Of a stretch of DNA of 64,000 bases, positions 32,023 to 43,200 are shown one piece after another; position 1 is the stretch's first letter; each line of letters begins with the position of its first letter. The position numbers and the translations under genes were made by a program. This DNA is from Symsagittifera roscoffensis (taxonomy: Eukaryota > Xenacoelomorpha > Acoela > Convolutidae), in contig NC_087062.1 in assembly GCF_963678635.1 (NCBI RefSeq), forward strand, positions 97,517,705 to 97,581,704, written 5' to 3'. A model generated the notes under the pieces. It saw only the letters and a list, made by a program, of their open reading frames with translations. It had not been told where the DNA came from and did no database searches.

Positions 32023-33382
32023 TACATATTTCGGTAATATCCACTATGATATTCACTTAGATATGAAACTAGACTACACGATTAGCCGAATTTTTCAAGA
32101 AATGTCACTCTCCGAATTAGAAACACTACACCAACTATGCGAATTAGAAAGAACACAAATATTACAATCACTTGCACTAGCAGTATTAAAAATACCCTAC
32201 GCAGGATATTTACTATCAGGAAATAGATCAAATTTTTTAGACTACGAAGGTAACATTTTATGGTTTTATACTTGTACCAAAAAAGTATCACCACTATACG
32301 TTTTTGAAGACAAACGATGCTATAAAAGAATCCCTATCTTTTATAAGAATAAAGTACATTTCGTTGACACACTTTCAAGAAGAACCTATTTCTGGGATAC
32401 CGCAGTCCCATGTGGATCAGAAAATAGCCATAATGTAGTACAACTAAACCCTGATGAATATAAATATTACCTTCTCACCCCATATCCCACATTAATGCAA
32501 TCACTCAAAAAAATTTCACCAGAAAGCATTCGCGCTATCGCTCGAAACCCAAATATAGACTTACAATCAATAGGAATATACTCAAAATCAGATATTCAAC
32601 ATCACATTAGAACACAACAATTCCAAGAATTATTAACACAAATGGACACAATACAAAGACAATCAATTGACCAAAACTTACGCAAACTTGCCGAAACCGC
32701 AGGATTTGCAGACATCTATACGCAAGACTATAGCGGATATTTTAAAGACATTAAGGATTATATATATCTAAACGGTGAAAAATACCGTCCCCACGATATA
32801 TCGCCTATCAATATTTTTAGCTTTGTTACACTCAAGAATGAAATTCTTGATTTTCTAGGATGGCCCTACTACATCTTAGAAAAATTGACTATTTTATACG
32901 CAATGTTTAACTTTATTGGATTTCTTTTTTCACTCTTAAAAGGAATCTATAACACATGTGCTATACACACACAAGTCAATAGACAAGCAAGTGTAGCACG
33001 CATACTAATTGCAGGATTTTTTGGAATTTTTTCTACATCAATAAACAAAATTCTTTTAGATGCACAAATAAAAGAATACAACACAAAAATAGCAACAAGA
33101 CAGAACACATACGACGAAGAACATAACAATGTAGACACAACGCCAACAGCACCACAGTTACCACCCCTACCACATAACCATCCATTATCCCTAGTCCCAC
33201 GTAATTTTCGAAACTTAGCAATAACACATAATCCAAATTTTAGACCAACCATATCACAAAGTCCCATCCAACATATAATGACACACCACTCACAAGATGA
33301 AAATACCTATGAACAATTTATAGAACAACCCCATACCACCGCTTTTCAGTCTCAAAATAATAATTTTTTTAGCCCACGATGA
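32015..33382 (+). pseudogene. env: Envelope-like glycoprotein, C-terminal segment with membrane anchor
   Basis: 455 codons. The early part has the spacing C...E....(A)LA.A..P.AGYLLSGNRSNF, then WFYTCTKK, DKRCYKRIPIFY, FVDTLSRRT and a further Cys (VPCGSE). That succession of a Cys/Glu helix, GNR, C, CY..IP and FVD..R is what I associate with chuvirus-type (class III, gB-like) glycoproteins; this is recalled family knowledge, not a search. A hydrophobic segment at about 32872-32940 and another near 33000-33050 give the membrane anchor, followed by a Pro/Asn-rich tail. Its stop overlaps the next ORF as ATGA. Confidence 0.7.
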
Positions 33383-34032
33383 GCCGACAACTTGGATCCC
33401 TGCACCGTTCAAATTCCCATCCAACCAACCTCACTACTCCAATTACAATAATACCACTTTTTGCTTTCCCACCACCCGATTTCCCAACCAGTAATGTAAC
33501 ATCAGGCATGAATTCCGATACTAATTCACACATCTCAGTTTTATACTCCACATCACAACTCAATAACCCGAATATTGAAACCCCCGATGAATTTGCCGAC
33601 TCTGAACCATCTCCATCCAATAATTTTCACACCAACCCCTCAATTTTTTCCCAACCCCTTTTTCAACCAATGATACCAAATAACCCTGTCCCCACCAATT
33701 CTACACCCACTCCAACCTATTCTTCATATCATTCAGACCGATCATCCAATTCTCCAGATACCCCCCAAATCTCCCCAGAACTAGATAATTTTATTACATT
33801 ACAACAACAACCCTACCACCTTGACACCCCCACCATAAACCAAATTTCATCCACAATAGATTCATCCAACCCTCCTACCCCTACACCCTCTTCAATTTAT
33901 ACCGAATCATTAGCACCATCATCCACATCTACTGAATCTTCACTCAGCACTAATAGAGCTTACCGCACTTTTAAAAGAAAGTTCCCAACCATCCTTTCCC
34001 AGCAAAACCAGGAACAGCCCGTGAATATATAA
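33379..34032 (+). CDS. Pro/Ser/Thr-rich ORF coupled to env by ATGA
   Basis: 217 codons starting at 33379, where ATGA joins its start to the env stop. The content is dominated by Pro, Ser, Thr and Asn with no predicted membrane segment, and no known domain. Near 33975-34030 the neighbouring frame opens and continues directly into the 34158 ORF, so this may be the N-terminal, disordered part of a larger protein broken by a frameshift. Function unknown. Confidence 0.5.
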   Translation: MSRQLGSLHRSNSHPTNLTTPITIIPLFAFPPPDFPTSNVTSGMNSDTNSHISVLYSTSQLNNPNIETPDEFADSEPSPSNNFHTNPSIFSQPLFQPMIPNNPVPTNSTPTPTYSSYHSDRSSNSPDTPQISPELDNFITLQQQPYHLDTPTINQISSTIDSSNPPTPTPSSIYTESLAPSSTSTESSLSTNRAYRTFKRKFPTILSQQNQEQPVNI

Positions 34033-34928
34033 ATCACCCAAATCACACTAATACAAAAGATTTTTTAGCTATCACCTTACCCTCATTTCCACAATACACC
34101 TTAAACACCCCTCACGACACTAACGAAACACGTAACTTTGTAGACGAACACGTTTTAATGCCTACCCTTCCTTGGATCTCATATTATCATTTTACTAATC
34201 CCCTTTGCTTACCTTTATCTAACACTCACATCGATATAGAACGAAATAAGGACATGCTATATCGACTCACTACACCACTAACACCTAGACAATTTACTTA
34301 CATAGGATATAAAAAATCACTAAAAACATACACTGCACCCCGAGCTAACGAATATACGCTAGAATATTACGATCATAACATCATCAGAACTAACCAAGAT
34401 CAATTCTTAGACGATGACCGCTTCGCTAACCCACAAATCACAGAAAAATTTTTCATTAAAACACCATATGTATTTACACTCAATATATTTGATCGCAAAT
34501 TTGACCACATCATCTCAGAAGCACTAACAAACACGCAAGCCTACGAAAGTTTTAAAGAACGCTTCCAAATATTTTCACTAACCTTTCATTTCCTTGCACC
34601 ACATGAAAGAGATCTGCACTGCTCACACGATATTATGTTGCGCACTAAACAAACTCACACATATACATATTATCGTTTTATCCAAAATCACTTCGACCTA
34701 CACACTCCCTCCAGACAACCACACCACCGTTTTCAATTCATCAATTCCAAATACACCTCACCATTCTTTCTTAACTTCACATATTGCATTAAAGATACTA
34801 ACCTTCTTGGTATTCTTCGAAATTATGATCCCATAACCCAAATGTATATTTTTGTCCCATCACCAAGACCTTCAACGCAGAAGAATCCCGACCCTTCCTT
34901 CTCCCACACGAATTTGTTCAACCTATAG
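33975..34928 (+). pseudogene. Unrecognised ORF after env, middle part (256-aa ATG frame from 34158)
   Basis: The frame is open from about 33975 and has an ATG at 34158. The product is rich in Tyr, Phe, His and Thr, looks globular, and includes FFIKTPYVFTLNIFDRKF and PHERDLHCSHD. At about 34860 the third frame takes over with similar composition, suggesting another frameshift. I know no family for it. No membrane helix is seen. Absence from ordinary gypsy elements makes it a candidate accessory gene. Confidence 0.45.
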
Positions 34929-35167
34929 AAATCCCCATTTTAGAATTCATCCACAACACTAAATTCAATCACAAATTATATAATCTAATCCAAAACACAC
35001 CTTATGAGTTTGCAGTTGGCACTGAAGAACTAACCACCATTAAAGCACTTCAATTGCTTTGGCCACTGCTTCAAACTAAAAATATCATCCGCATCTTAGC
35101 TAAATTACTAACAACTTCAGATCTCATCCACGACATCTTCCCCCACGGTTTCTTCCCCGACGACTAA
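34862..35167 (+). pseudogene. Unrecognised ORF after env, C-terminal part
   Basis: A frame open from about 34862 to TAA at 35165-35167 encodes roughly 100 residues with a hydrophobic, leucine-rich end (EELTTIKALQLLWPLLQTKN). It has no ATG of its own at a sensible place and continues the composition of the preceding ORF, so it is probably its C-terminus after a one-base shift. Confidence 0.45.
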
Positions 35168-36713
35168 CAGGTAAATATGAATTATACTTATTATTAACTA
35201 ATTAAATTAAAATTAGAAACTAACCATTCTTTATTCATGTCTTCTTTAGAAATTTAGCCTTCATCCAACGATCATCTGAAAAATTCACAAAAGAAAATAA
35301 AAATTGAAAACTTCTTCAAACTGTTTAAAACTCTATTAATTTTTTGCACCAAACAAATCACTAAAAATAATACCAATGCAGTAATTTAATTTATAAATTT
35401 TTTCCCAAATGCAGTAAATCTAATAATGATGAAAATTTGTAACTTAATTTTCCCCAACAACTAGCAGTAAATTTGCATTTCTATGTAATAAATTAATAAA
35501 ACGAAAATGCAGTACTAACCTTTTGATATTTCCATTCATTCGCACAAAGATTCTATCCACACTCGCACAGCTCGCCCAAGAAGAATTGTTTAAAATAATG
35601 AATTTCAGTTTCAAGCTTTCACACTCAACAACTCTAACACACGATAACAAGTTTCAAACTTTCCTTTAACCCGGTTGGAAAGGAATTATATACTAAACAA
35701 CACTAACCAACGCAGCTTACTAAACACCACAAATCATAGAATAACAGCATGACTAAGAAAAGGAAACCAACGGTACCCAAACCGGATTAACCCAGTTTAA
35801 AACTGGATAATTTATTCTTTTGAAGACTTTTATAAAGTCTAAGAAAGAAATCATAAAACACAAAAAAGTCGAAAGACAAACCCATACCAAAAACAATTTG
35901 ATTTTTGAAAAAAGGACACAACCAACAAAACATAAGAAAAACCACAACAAACCCAACATAAAACGTTGTCACATAACAAGACCTCTCACAAAAACCGCAT
36001 GCAATCATACTCCCACTCCTGGCCTAACCCACCGTGCTACATCCACGCTTTGTGACCACACTCCTATTTTTAATAAGAGCTACTCAAGGGTGAGTAACTC
36101 TTCAAAATAACTGAACTAAAACAAAAAGCTTTTGTGAAAACAACTAACCAAAATCATAACTAAAACATTAAACTAATAAAAATTTTATAAAATGTAAATT
36201 ATATCTTGCAGTATATAGATCAGCATACAACACCAAAGACGAACATCCAAAGACAAGATGACACCACTACACTCAAAAAAGAATGGCCAACCACAATCAA
36301 TATGCCGCCCACAATCACAACTCAAAGGATTTAGAGTACGACTTGACTTCGCAGAAAAGGACTTCATTGAACTAGAACAATGACCACCTCGATGTTCAAG
36401 TATACGTACAGATCTGAGTAACCAGGCATCCCCTCCACACACAATCTCCACGCCATTCCCAGACAAGGTCAAACACAAAAGAAGTTCTCTACATGAAACG
36501 GAAAAACCTGTCATAGCCAACCATTCTGAAATCAGATTTGAGTTTGTTGCGAAAACCCAGTCGTTGTCTTGAGAAGACACAACGATTGAATCTGGGACTT
36601 CTCTAATAAGAAAACCCAGAAGAAATAAGATGTTCGCCAAATACCAACGTCCATCATCCATCCTTTGAATTGCAGAAAGACTATTCTAAAAAACTCTGTA
36701 AAACCCGGATGGG
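35168..36713 (+). other. 3' untranslated region of the giant retrotransposon
   Basis: About 1.5 kb with no convincing + strand gene. It holds a Lys-rich frame at 35820-36110, an acceptor-like TATATCTTGCAG at 36202-36213, and a 158-codon open frame on the minus strand (36185-36661). The bases before the 3' LTR (AACCCGGATGGG) are only weakly purine-rich, so a classical polypurine tract is not evident. Confidence 0.55.
36185..36661 (-). other. Antisense open frame, 158 codons, doubtful
   Basis: ATG at 36661 on the minus strand opens 158 codons with an N-terminal hydrophobic stretch, ten cysteines or more, and a hydrophobic C-terminus. It starts 50 bp from the 3' LTR and points into the element. 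The length is notable for this region, but the G-poor + strand favours open minus frames. No domain recognised. Confidence 0.2.
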
Positions 36714-37123
36714 TGGAACCTGATCTAAACTACATTTTATGATTGGATAAATTAGATATTTTACCACTGTAAAGTATTTAATATTAACCAATCATGATCC
36801 ATCTAACTAACAACCCACTTATTTGTAAGTGCTGGAATTACTTGTAATTTCAGCACCAGAGAGATTTGAATTTAACTTAGAAATTAGTTGACTCTCCGAG
36901 AAGACTTCAGCAACCGCAATAAACCAGTATACCCTAGATCTATTGAGCCTAGCAGAGACTAGTTAAACAACCTGAGACTAGATAGTATAAGAGTAAGATT
37001 AGGATCGGTATTAGACTAAGAAGTTGCACGAATCTATCCGGCCGAAAATAAGATAGCGTGACGAGCAGACGGTGTACCCTATCCGAAATTACTCTATGAG
37101 TTATACACTTCGGTCCTAACTCA
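36714..37123 (+). repeat. 3' LTR, copy 1 (410 bp)
   Basis: Same length and ends as the 5' LTR; six substitutions, no indels. AATAAA at 36918-36923. The hairpin corresponding to 18399-18426 is kept with a G-U pair. Confidence 0.97.
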
Positions 37124-37127
37124 CGAC
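37124..37127. other. Target-site duplication CGAC, 3' copy
   Basis: Directly follows the 3' LTR and equals 18280-18283. Confidence 0.85.
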
Positions 37128-37439
37128 ACTCACACATTTTTAACCCCACTACTGACCTTTAAGCCACTCCAACAATTAACGAAGAGTGTCAAGTAGTTGT
37201 AGTTGTGACAGTGTGAGGGCAGGTGTGTGAGAGAGTAGGATAAAGGTGCGGATAAATGTGAGGGGGTGTGGTAGTAAATTTGGGCGTGTTCAATTTGGTT
37301 GTTAGTACAGAGAAGATCTGAGTTTAAAGTGTGAAGGACATGGTTTTGCAAAATTTTATTGAATACGAGTAGGCTTAGAAATCGAGTAGGCTGTACAGAA
37401 TGCATAAGAATCTGCATAATTTGCAGAACGTTTTGAAAT

Positions 37440-37650
37440 AGTTATTAGAGATTATGAATCATTATAATTTTCCATAATTGATTTTAAATGATTTATAATC
37501 AGTTTATTTTCTATGAATAATGGATTATAATGGATAATAATCGATTGCAAGGTCCCAAAGTGTAATTAGAATATATTATAATGGCATCTTTTTCGACCAC
37601 GAAAATTTATTATAATCGATCATTATCCTTGGAAACTCACTGCGGGTAAC
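37440..37650. repeat. Right inverted repeat of the host foldback element
   Basis: Contains CGATTATAAT-type palindromes and ends ATCCTTGGAAACTCACTGCG, the inverse of 17806-17825. The bases between the 3' LTR and this repeat are G-rich on the + strand (GTGAGGGGGTGTGG near 37257). Confidence 0.65.
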
Positions 37651-38168
37651 TGATAGCCGTTTTGACCTAATTTTTTAAAGAAAAGTTAGCTATAGTTTTA
37701 AAAAAAAAAATTTTGTTCAGAAATTAGGGGAAAGAAGCAAAATTCTACTTTTGATGATAACAGTTTTGCAAAATAAGGAAGTATAAATCATTATAAACAA
37801 ACTTAAATTTTTTTTTCAAAACAATTGAGGATTCATTGTTATTATTTTTTTTACGTCGCCGAGACTGCAATAACAAATACATATATAAATGTAATGTTTC
37901 GACTGTTTCCTACTTTTTACCAATTGTGAAAGCCCACTGATTGTTCCATAGTGGTCTTAATTGACCCAAGATTTTTAATTATCCATTATTTGTAGATTTT
38001 TTTTTTTTCTTCTCTTTTTTGTGGTTGGGAAAAGTTATTAAACAACAAGTTTGTAATCTTACATCAAAGTTTAAAAAATGGAGCTTTATTTCGAGCAGTC
38101 TTATATCCTAATAGAGGCTATAAGATATGTTTAATTGTTATCTATACAACTGTTATTGAAGTAGTTTG
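37651..38168. other. No gene recognised
   Basis: AT-rich spacer; nothing supportable. Confidence 0.3.
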
Positions 38169-38563
38169 GAAATTAGACGACAAGCCAATTAGACGATTAG
38201 AAAAAAAACGGAATTTAGACGATAACTTGCGTGCAAATTGGGTGAAATTTTTATACAAACTTTGATTAACTTCTGGTTGAGTAAATACTAGTTGTACAGC
38301 CACGAATCGGGTTTTTTAATGTTACAGTTGTTCAACCTATGCATTTCAAACTTTTTTTACTTTTTGGAAATAATGTTTTATAACTAAATTAAAATAATAA
38401 GTTTGATCAGTTCTACGCTCATATACTTGTTTTCTTTTTGTGTTACTTCATTGTAAACAAAAATTGTTTTTGGCCCAGTTGTTATCGTCTAAATTTACAA
38501 AAAAAAAATTTGTCTGAATTCCGTTTTTTCTCGGTCGTCTAATTTGCTTGACTTCTAAATTTC
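38169..38563. mobile_element. MITE-like element with ~60-80-bp inverted ends
   Basis: The left arm 38169-38226 (GAAATTAGACGACAAGCC ... CGGAATTTAGACGATAAC) is mirrored by the right arm 38481-38563 in reverse complement with several mismatches and an extra ~20 bp. The 250-bp interior is AT-rich and non-coding. No target duplication was established. Confidence 0.65.
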
Positions 38564-40288
38564 TAGCCCCCGTTAAAAACGATAAAACTATCCACAAATC
38601 TCATTATCGTCTTAAGACCGGCATTTATTTGTTCGAATGAAATTTTCAAGGTTTGCCTTGACAAATTCATAATAACAATAAAAGCTTTGTTCGACATTGT
38701 TTAATCAAATAGCCTGAGTTCATTGTGCTACGCTTGGTTTTATTTGACTCAATTAACAACTCAGTCTAATGAGAACTATTGATTTTTCATCAATTATTTT
38801 CGGCGTAGTTCTCAGTAAGTTTTCTCAAGGTCTTTCCAGTAATATAACTTTTCAAATTAAAACGATCTTCTATTAAATCAACCTCTGATACCTACCAATA
38901 AAAACTATGCAGCAAATTTTTGTCAAAATACAAAATTACGTGTTTACGCATTTTTTGACAATTTGATCATACGAAAAAAAAGTTGCAAAAAGAGAATGTT
39001 TTTGTAACTTGATTTGTCATCGGCAAAATAAAGTGTTTCAGATAACTTTTATAATTGTTCAACAAAATATTGCAAAAATATAATGGATTTGACGTTATTT
39101 TGAAGTTGGGAAGAGCGGAACTGTAAGCATATATATTTAAAAAACACAAAACTTTTCAAAATTTTTAAAATCGATTTCTGACATCAGATTGCCTTTCACA
39201 CAAATCATTTAAGCATGAGATCGAGGTTTTCAATAAATATTTAATAAAAATACTGTTCAAATCAAAGTATTAGGAGCCAAATGACGAAGCCGTTACATGA
39301 AAATCAGATAACTAGAGATTTTTTGATTTGCTGCAGAAGAAATTTCGGGGATCAATTGAGCAATCTCTGCCCCCTCCCCCGCAATGACCAATTGAGCTAT
39401 TTCCCTCCAAGCAAAAACGGAAAGCGCTACGAAAAGATGTCAGCAAACACAAGTAGATAGTTGATATGTTTGTAGCACGCAATCAATTGACCACCTAAAA
39501 TTTTTTGATGAAGATTGAGGGAAATTTTTAATTTAAAAAAATCTAAAACAAAATATTTTTTTTGGTAACTTTTGTATGTGCGATCATTGCCTCATCTAGA
39601 ATACCAAGTTGACAGGGTTGTTGCTCTTGCATTTTATCTGAATATCAAAAACTGTTCTGCGCACTATCTTAACATTGTCCGCAATAGCTGTTTTTTATAC
39701 ATTAAAGACAGAAAAAGTAACTTTATATGCCTAAGTTTTTTAATCGATCTTGTTTCACTCTGAATGTAATTTATGATTTCTGATGTGTAATTTTGACGTT
39801 CCACATTCATTGGAGAATCTGATTTATGATTTAATATTAATCAAACTACTTTCGTGTGGTTAGAAACATGTCTCAATTACCTATTGAGCTATCTCTCCCA
39901 ACGCGAGAATGGGTTGGGGGAACATTACTCAGTTTATCCAAATTTGGACTTCAAGAGGAATTCAAGAAACAGAGCAGGAACCGAGCAGTGATTGTTGTCT
40001 TTTTTTTCTGCCGACTCAATCGAAAAAAAATTTTCAGAAACAATTACAAATCAGGTTTTAGAAATCAAGTTTAGAAAGCAGGTTTTTCGAATTTTTCTAA
40101 ATTTGAGTGCTTCGTTTACCGATTCAAGCTAAATTGACTCTTAAGTAATTGATACAAATAACGATTAGTAAAATTGGTCGATAATTTTGAAATTTTCAGT
40201 GACATGGAAAAATACGTTGTGATTGGATTATGCAATATTTATCGCGTCACTGGAAAAATCTGAAGAGCCAAAAATTTTTTTAAACTAA
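38564..40288. other. No gene recognised; upstream of gene 1
   Basis: AT-rich. Two short related strings (ATTGAGCTATTTCCCTCC near 39393 and ATTGAGCTATCTCTCCC near 39884) suggest a small duplicated repeat. No promoter element stands out. Confidence 0.35.
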
Positions 40289-43200
40289 ATGTTTTTAAGG
40301 TTGTACTTGAGTCTGTTTAGTTTCAAATTGTTTCTAATAATAACACTTTTTTCCGGCGCAACGGGTTTCTGCTCAAAACGAACGGCTGTGTCACCGCTTT
40401 CTTATGTTGATTTCAAGATTTTTTTATCCTTTAATGGTAAACTTGGCCAAAATTCTTGGCCGCGTTTTCTTGAATGAAATTTTCATTCAAAAAAATCAAG
40501 ACAAATAGAGCAAAACCGACCTACACACTTTTTGCCCCTCGAACATTTAGCTGCTCTTTAATTTAGGGGTACAATTCGCCCCTTACACGTTTCGCCCCTA
40601 ATATCTTACACACAAATGCCGTGCATAATGTGGGGCAAAAGGTGTGCGGAAGGAAACGTGCCACTAAGTTTAAGAGAAACAAAATGTTTGAGAGGCAAAA
40701 CATGCCACATTCAGAACAAACTTCAAGGAGAAAGTTTTTTTTTCGAGTTTTGATTTTTATTGTTTTTTTTTTCATCTCTAGTTCTGTCATTTCTATAATT
40801 AGGGATTGTACCAAAAATAGTGAGAAACTTCCTTTATTTGCTTTTTAAAAAAATTCTAGGTGCAGTTAATTAAAATATAAGCTTTTGTTTTTTGGACCCT
40901 TAGAAAAAGGGACGAACTTTGTATTATTCGGATGTGTTTCAGTTTTTTCTTTTTTTCCCGAACAAAATCAAGTACCACGAATAATCATCAGATTGGGCTA
41001 GGAGATATCCCATTTTAAAGCAGTTGCAGTCGAGCTGGAAACGACATTAAAAAATGTCCGAAAAAGAATCCAAGTGTGAAAAAAAAACGGTTTAAAACTT
41101 AGATTTTTGTCTAAATTTGGGCTAGAATTTAATTGAGTAACGTTCTTTATCTGGGAAAAGCTTAGGCTCGGCAAAAATTTAGGTTCATTGTACAATGCAG
41201 ATAACTATTATTGGATGTTTGATTTAGCGCTTATTTCGTAGTAACTATTTTACCCAAAATATGAAAAAAAAATATTGAAAATGTTGTCTGAAGTTTTTTC
41301 AGTTTATGTTAATTATTCATTTTTTGAAAAAAAAAATATTGTTAAGTTTACGTAATCAACTAATTTTCTACTAGTGTGTATTGTTCTCGAATCACTATAG
41401 CGACACAAATTTTTAGAAAAAAAAACTAAATTAAAAACACTTTTTTCATATGAATTTATGAGTATGGTCGGATTTTTCTGTGCTACTTACACAGCAACCG
41501 GCTATCCTTGCTTGTTTTCTTTATAATTTTTTATAATTTTTATAATTTTATAATTTTATAATTTTTGATTTAACAGTTTTTAAAAACTTTTTTGAATCAT
41601 TGGTTCATTTGCAAGTAGTGATGGTCATCCATGTTTATATCACAAGCGGTGCAAAGCTCTGCTTCGCCTGTGTTTGAATTTTTCCGCATTGATTTTCTGG
41701 TTCACAGCAATCTGGGATTTTAGCAGTAATTGGCCTCTGTTATTGTTGTGATGTGCAAGCCATGCTCGTATACTTTTTATGATAATATCATTTGTTCAGG
41801 TTATTTGAAAAGTGTCGAGTGTGCGAGTGACCAAGTAGCAATACGAGAGTCACTTGATTTCCTTCTTCCCAACACATTGGAGCCAGGAGGTACCAGATGC
41901 TTGGAGTTCAGGTGATCCCACTAGTAGTTATTTTATTTTGCACTTTCCCATCCCTCTTATAAAAATTCTAAGAAAACTATGAAACTTAATCAAATGGCAA
42001 ATTGCATGTTAAAAAGTTAGTCAATATGCTCGCTGGCTCTAACTGACATGTTTTAGAGTGATGCAGATATAGCGTTTTGGAAATATTTATAGTTTTTCTT
42101 GCAATTTATAGATATCAAAAAAGAAATCTTTAAAGCTTTAAAATTTTTCAAATTGCTCCAAGAAAACTGGGAATAATCGATTTTTCGAGAAAAAATGGAT
42201 CCAAAACGTTCGAATTTTTTTCAAATCGGCAGAGTGCATGTTTCCTAATTGAATAACTTTTCTATTTCGCAAACTGGCTCGAACAGTTTTAATATTTAAA
42301 CTATCAAAACTTGTGGTCTAAATAGTTTTACTGTTTAATTTTCAAAATATGAATCTGAAAAAGTTTCAGCAAGTATTTCTGCCTCGTTGGCTACTGGATA
42401 GGGGGCAAAATTGGCAACCGAGAAGCGTTAGCCGAGGATGGGGGTGTGTTTGAGGAGTTGATTGCCAACATGTACTACAGAGTCAACTGGTTTTCCTTCA
42501 AAAGTGAAGACGACCGGCCGGTCACAGGTTGGTTTTTCTCCATCATCCAATTTTGTACGGCAGTCAAAAAGTGGGCGGTCTACGGTGGGTAATATGGAGA
42601 GTAAAAAAAACAGCCTAAGTATTAACCAACCGAAAAAGCGCGGAGTATATAAGCGAGTAGACCGTTTTACAGCAGATCAGAGTAGACCATTTCACTAGCA
42701 GCGCTCAGCAAATTTATTTTAAAATGATCGCTGGGATGAAGGATCTTAACTTGGTCTATTTGGTAGGGGGGTGAGGATATTAAATTAACCCGGGTTGACG
42801 TCCTTAAAAGAAAAATGCTTGTCATACAATTGCATATATGGCGACTATGGAAAAAAAAGCTTATCATACAATTTTTTTACAAAAATTAAAAACTGTAGTA
42901 AAGGTTTTTAAAGAAATATTTCTGTTATACTTCCCTCTTTTGAATCTTTTTGGTCAATAGAAAAATGATTTTTTGTTGATAAAAAATGCTTATCATACAA
43001 TTTTCATGTATGAAAATTGTATGATAAGCCTTTTCGAAAGAGAAAAAATTCTCACAAATCATTAAAAAAAGGTTTCTGGATATTTTTAAGTAAGTTTAGA
43101 AAGGATATTTATTGAAAGCAAAAACGTGATTTTAGTTTTAGTCAAAAAAGGCTTATCATAATATTTTCATATATAAAAATTGTAGCATTTTGCTGTAGAA

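Larger units (their letters stand above)
18284..37123 (+). mobile_element. Giant (18.8 kb) Ty3/gypsy-like LTR retrotransposon with env-like and accessory ORFs, copy 1
   Basis: Two 410-bp LTRs with TG..CA ends and a CGAC target duplication bound 18,840 bp. Inside, in order: primer binding site, leader ORF, 155-aa basic ORF, gag-pol with PR-RT-RH-IN order, a membrane/PST-rich ORF, an envelope-like protein and at least one more multi-part ORF. The domain order RT-RH-IN and the GPY/F-type integrase end place it with Ty3/gypsy and retroviruses. It is far longer than usual members (5-8 kb) and belongs in size with giant forms such as planarian Burro or plant Ogre. Coding DNA is A-rich and G-poor on the + strand throughout. 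LTR differences (6 of 410) imply a recent insertion, yet several ORFs are interrupted. Confidence 0.95.

Noticed and set aside
36213..36384. Plus-strand frame after an acceptor-like TTGCAG in the 3' region of the giant element
   Set aside because: Only about 55 codons, no ATG near the start, and no known upstream exon; cannot be told from chance.
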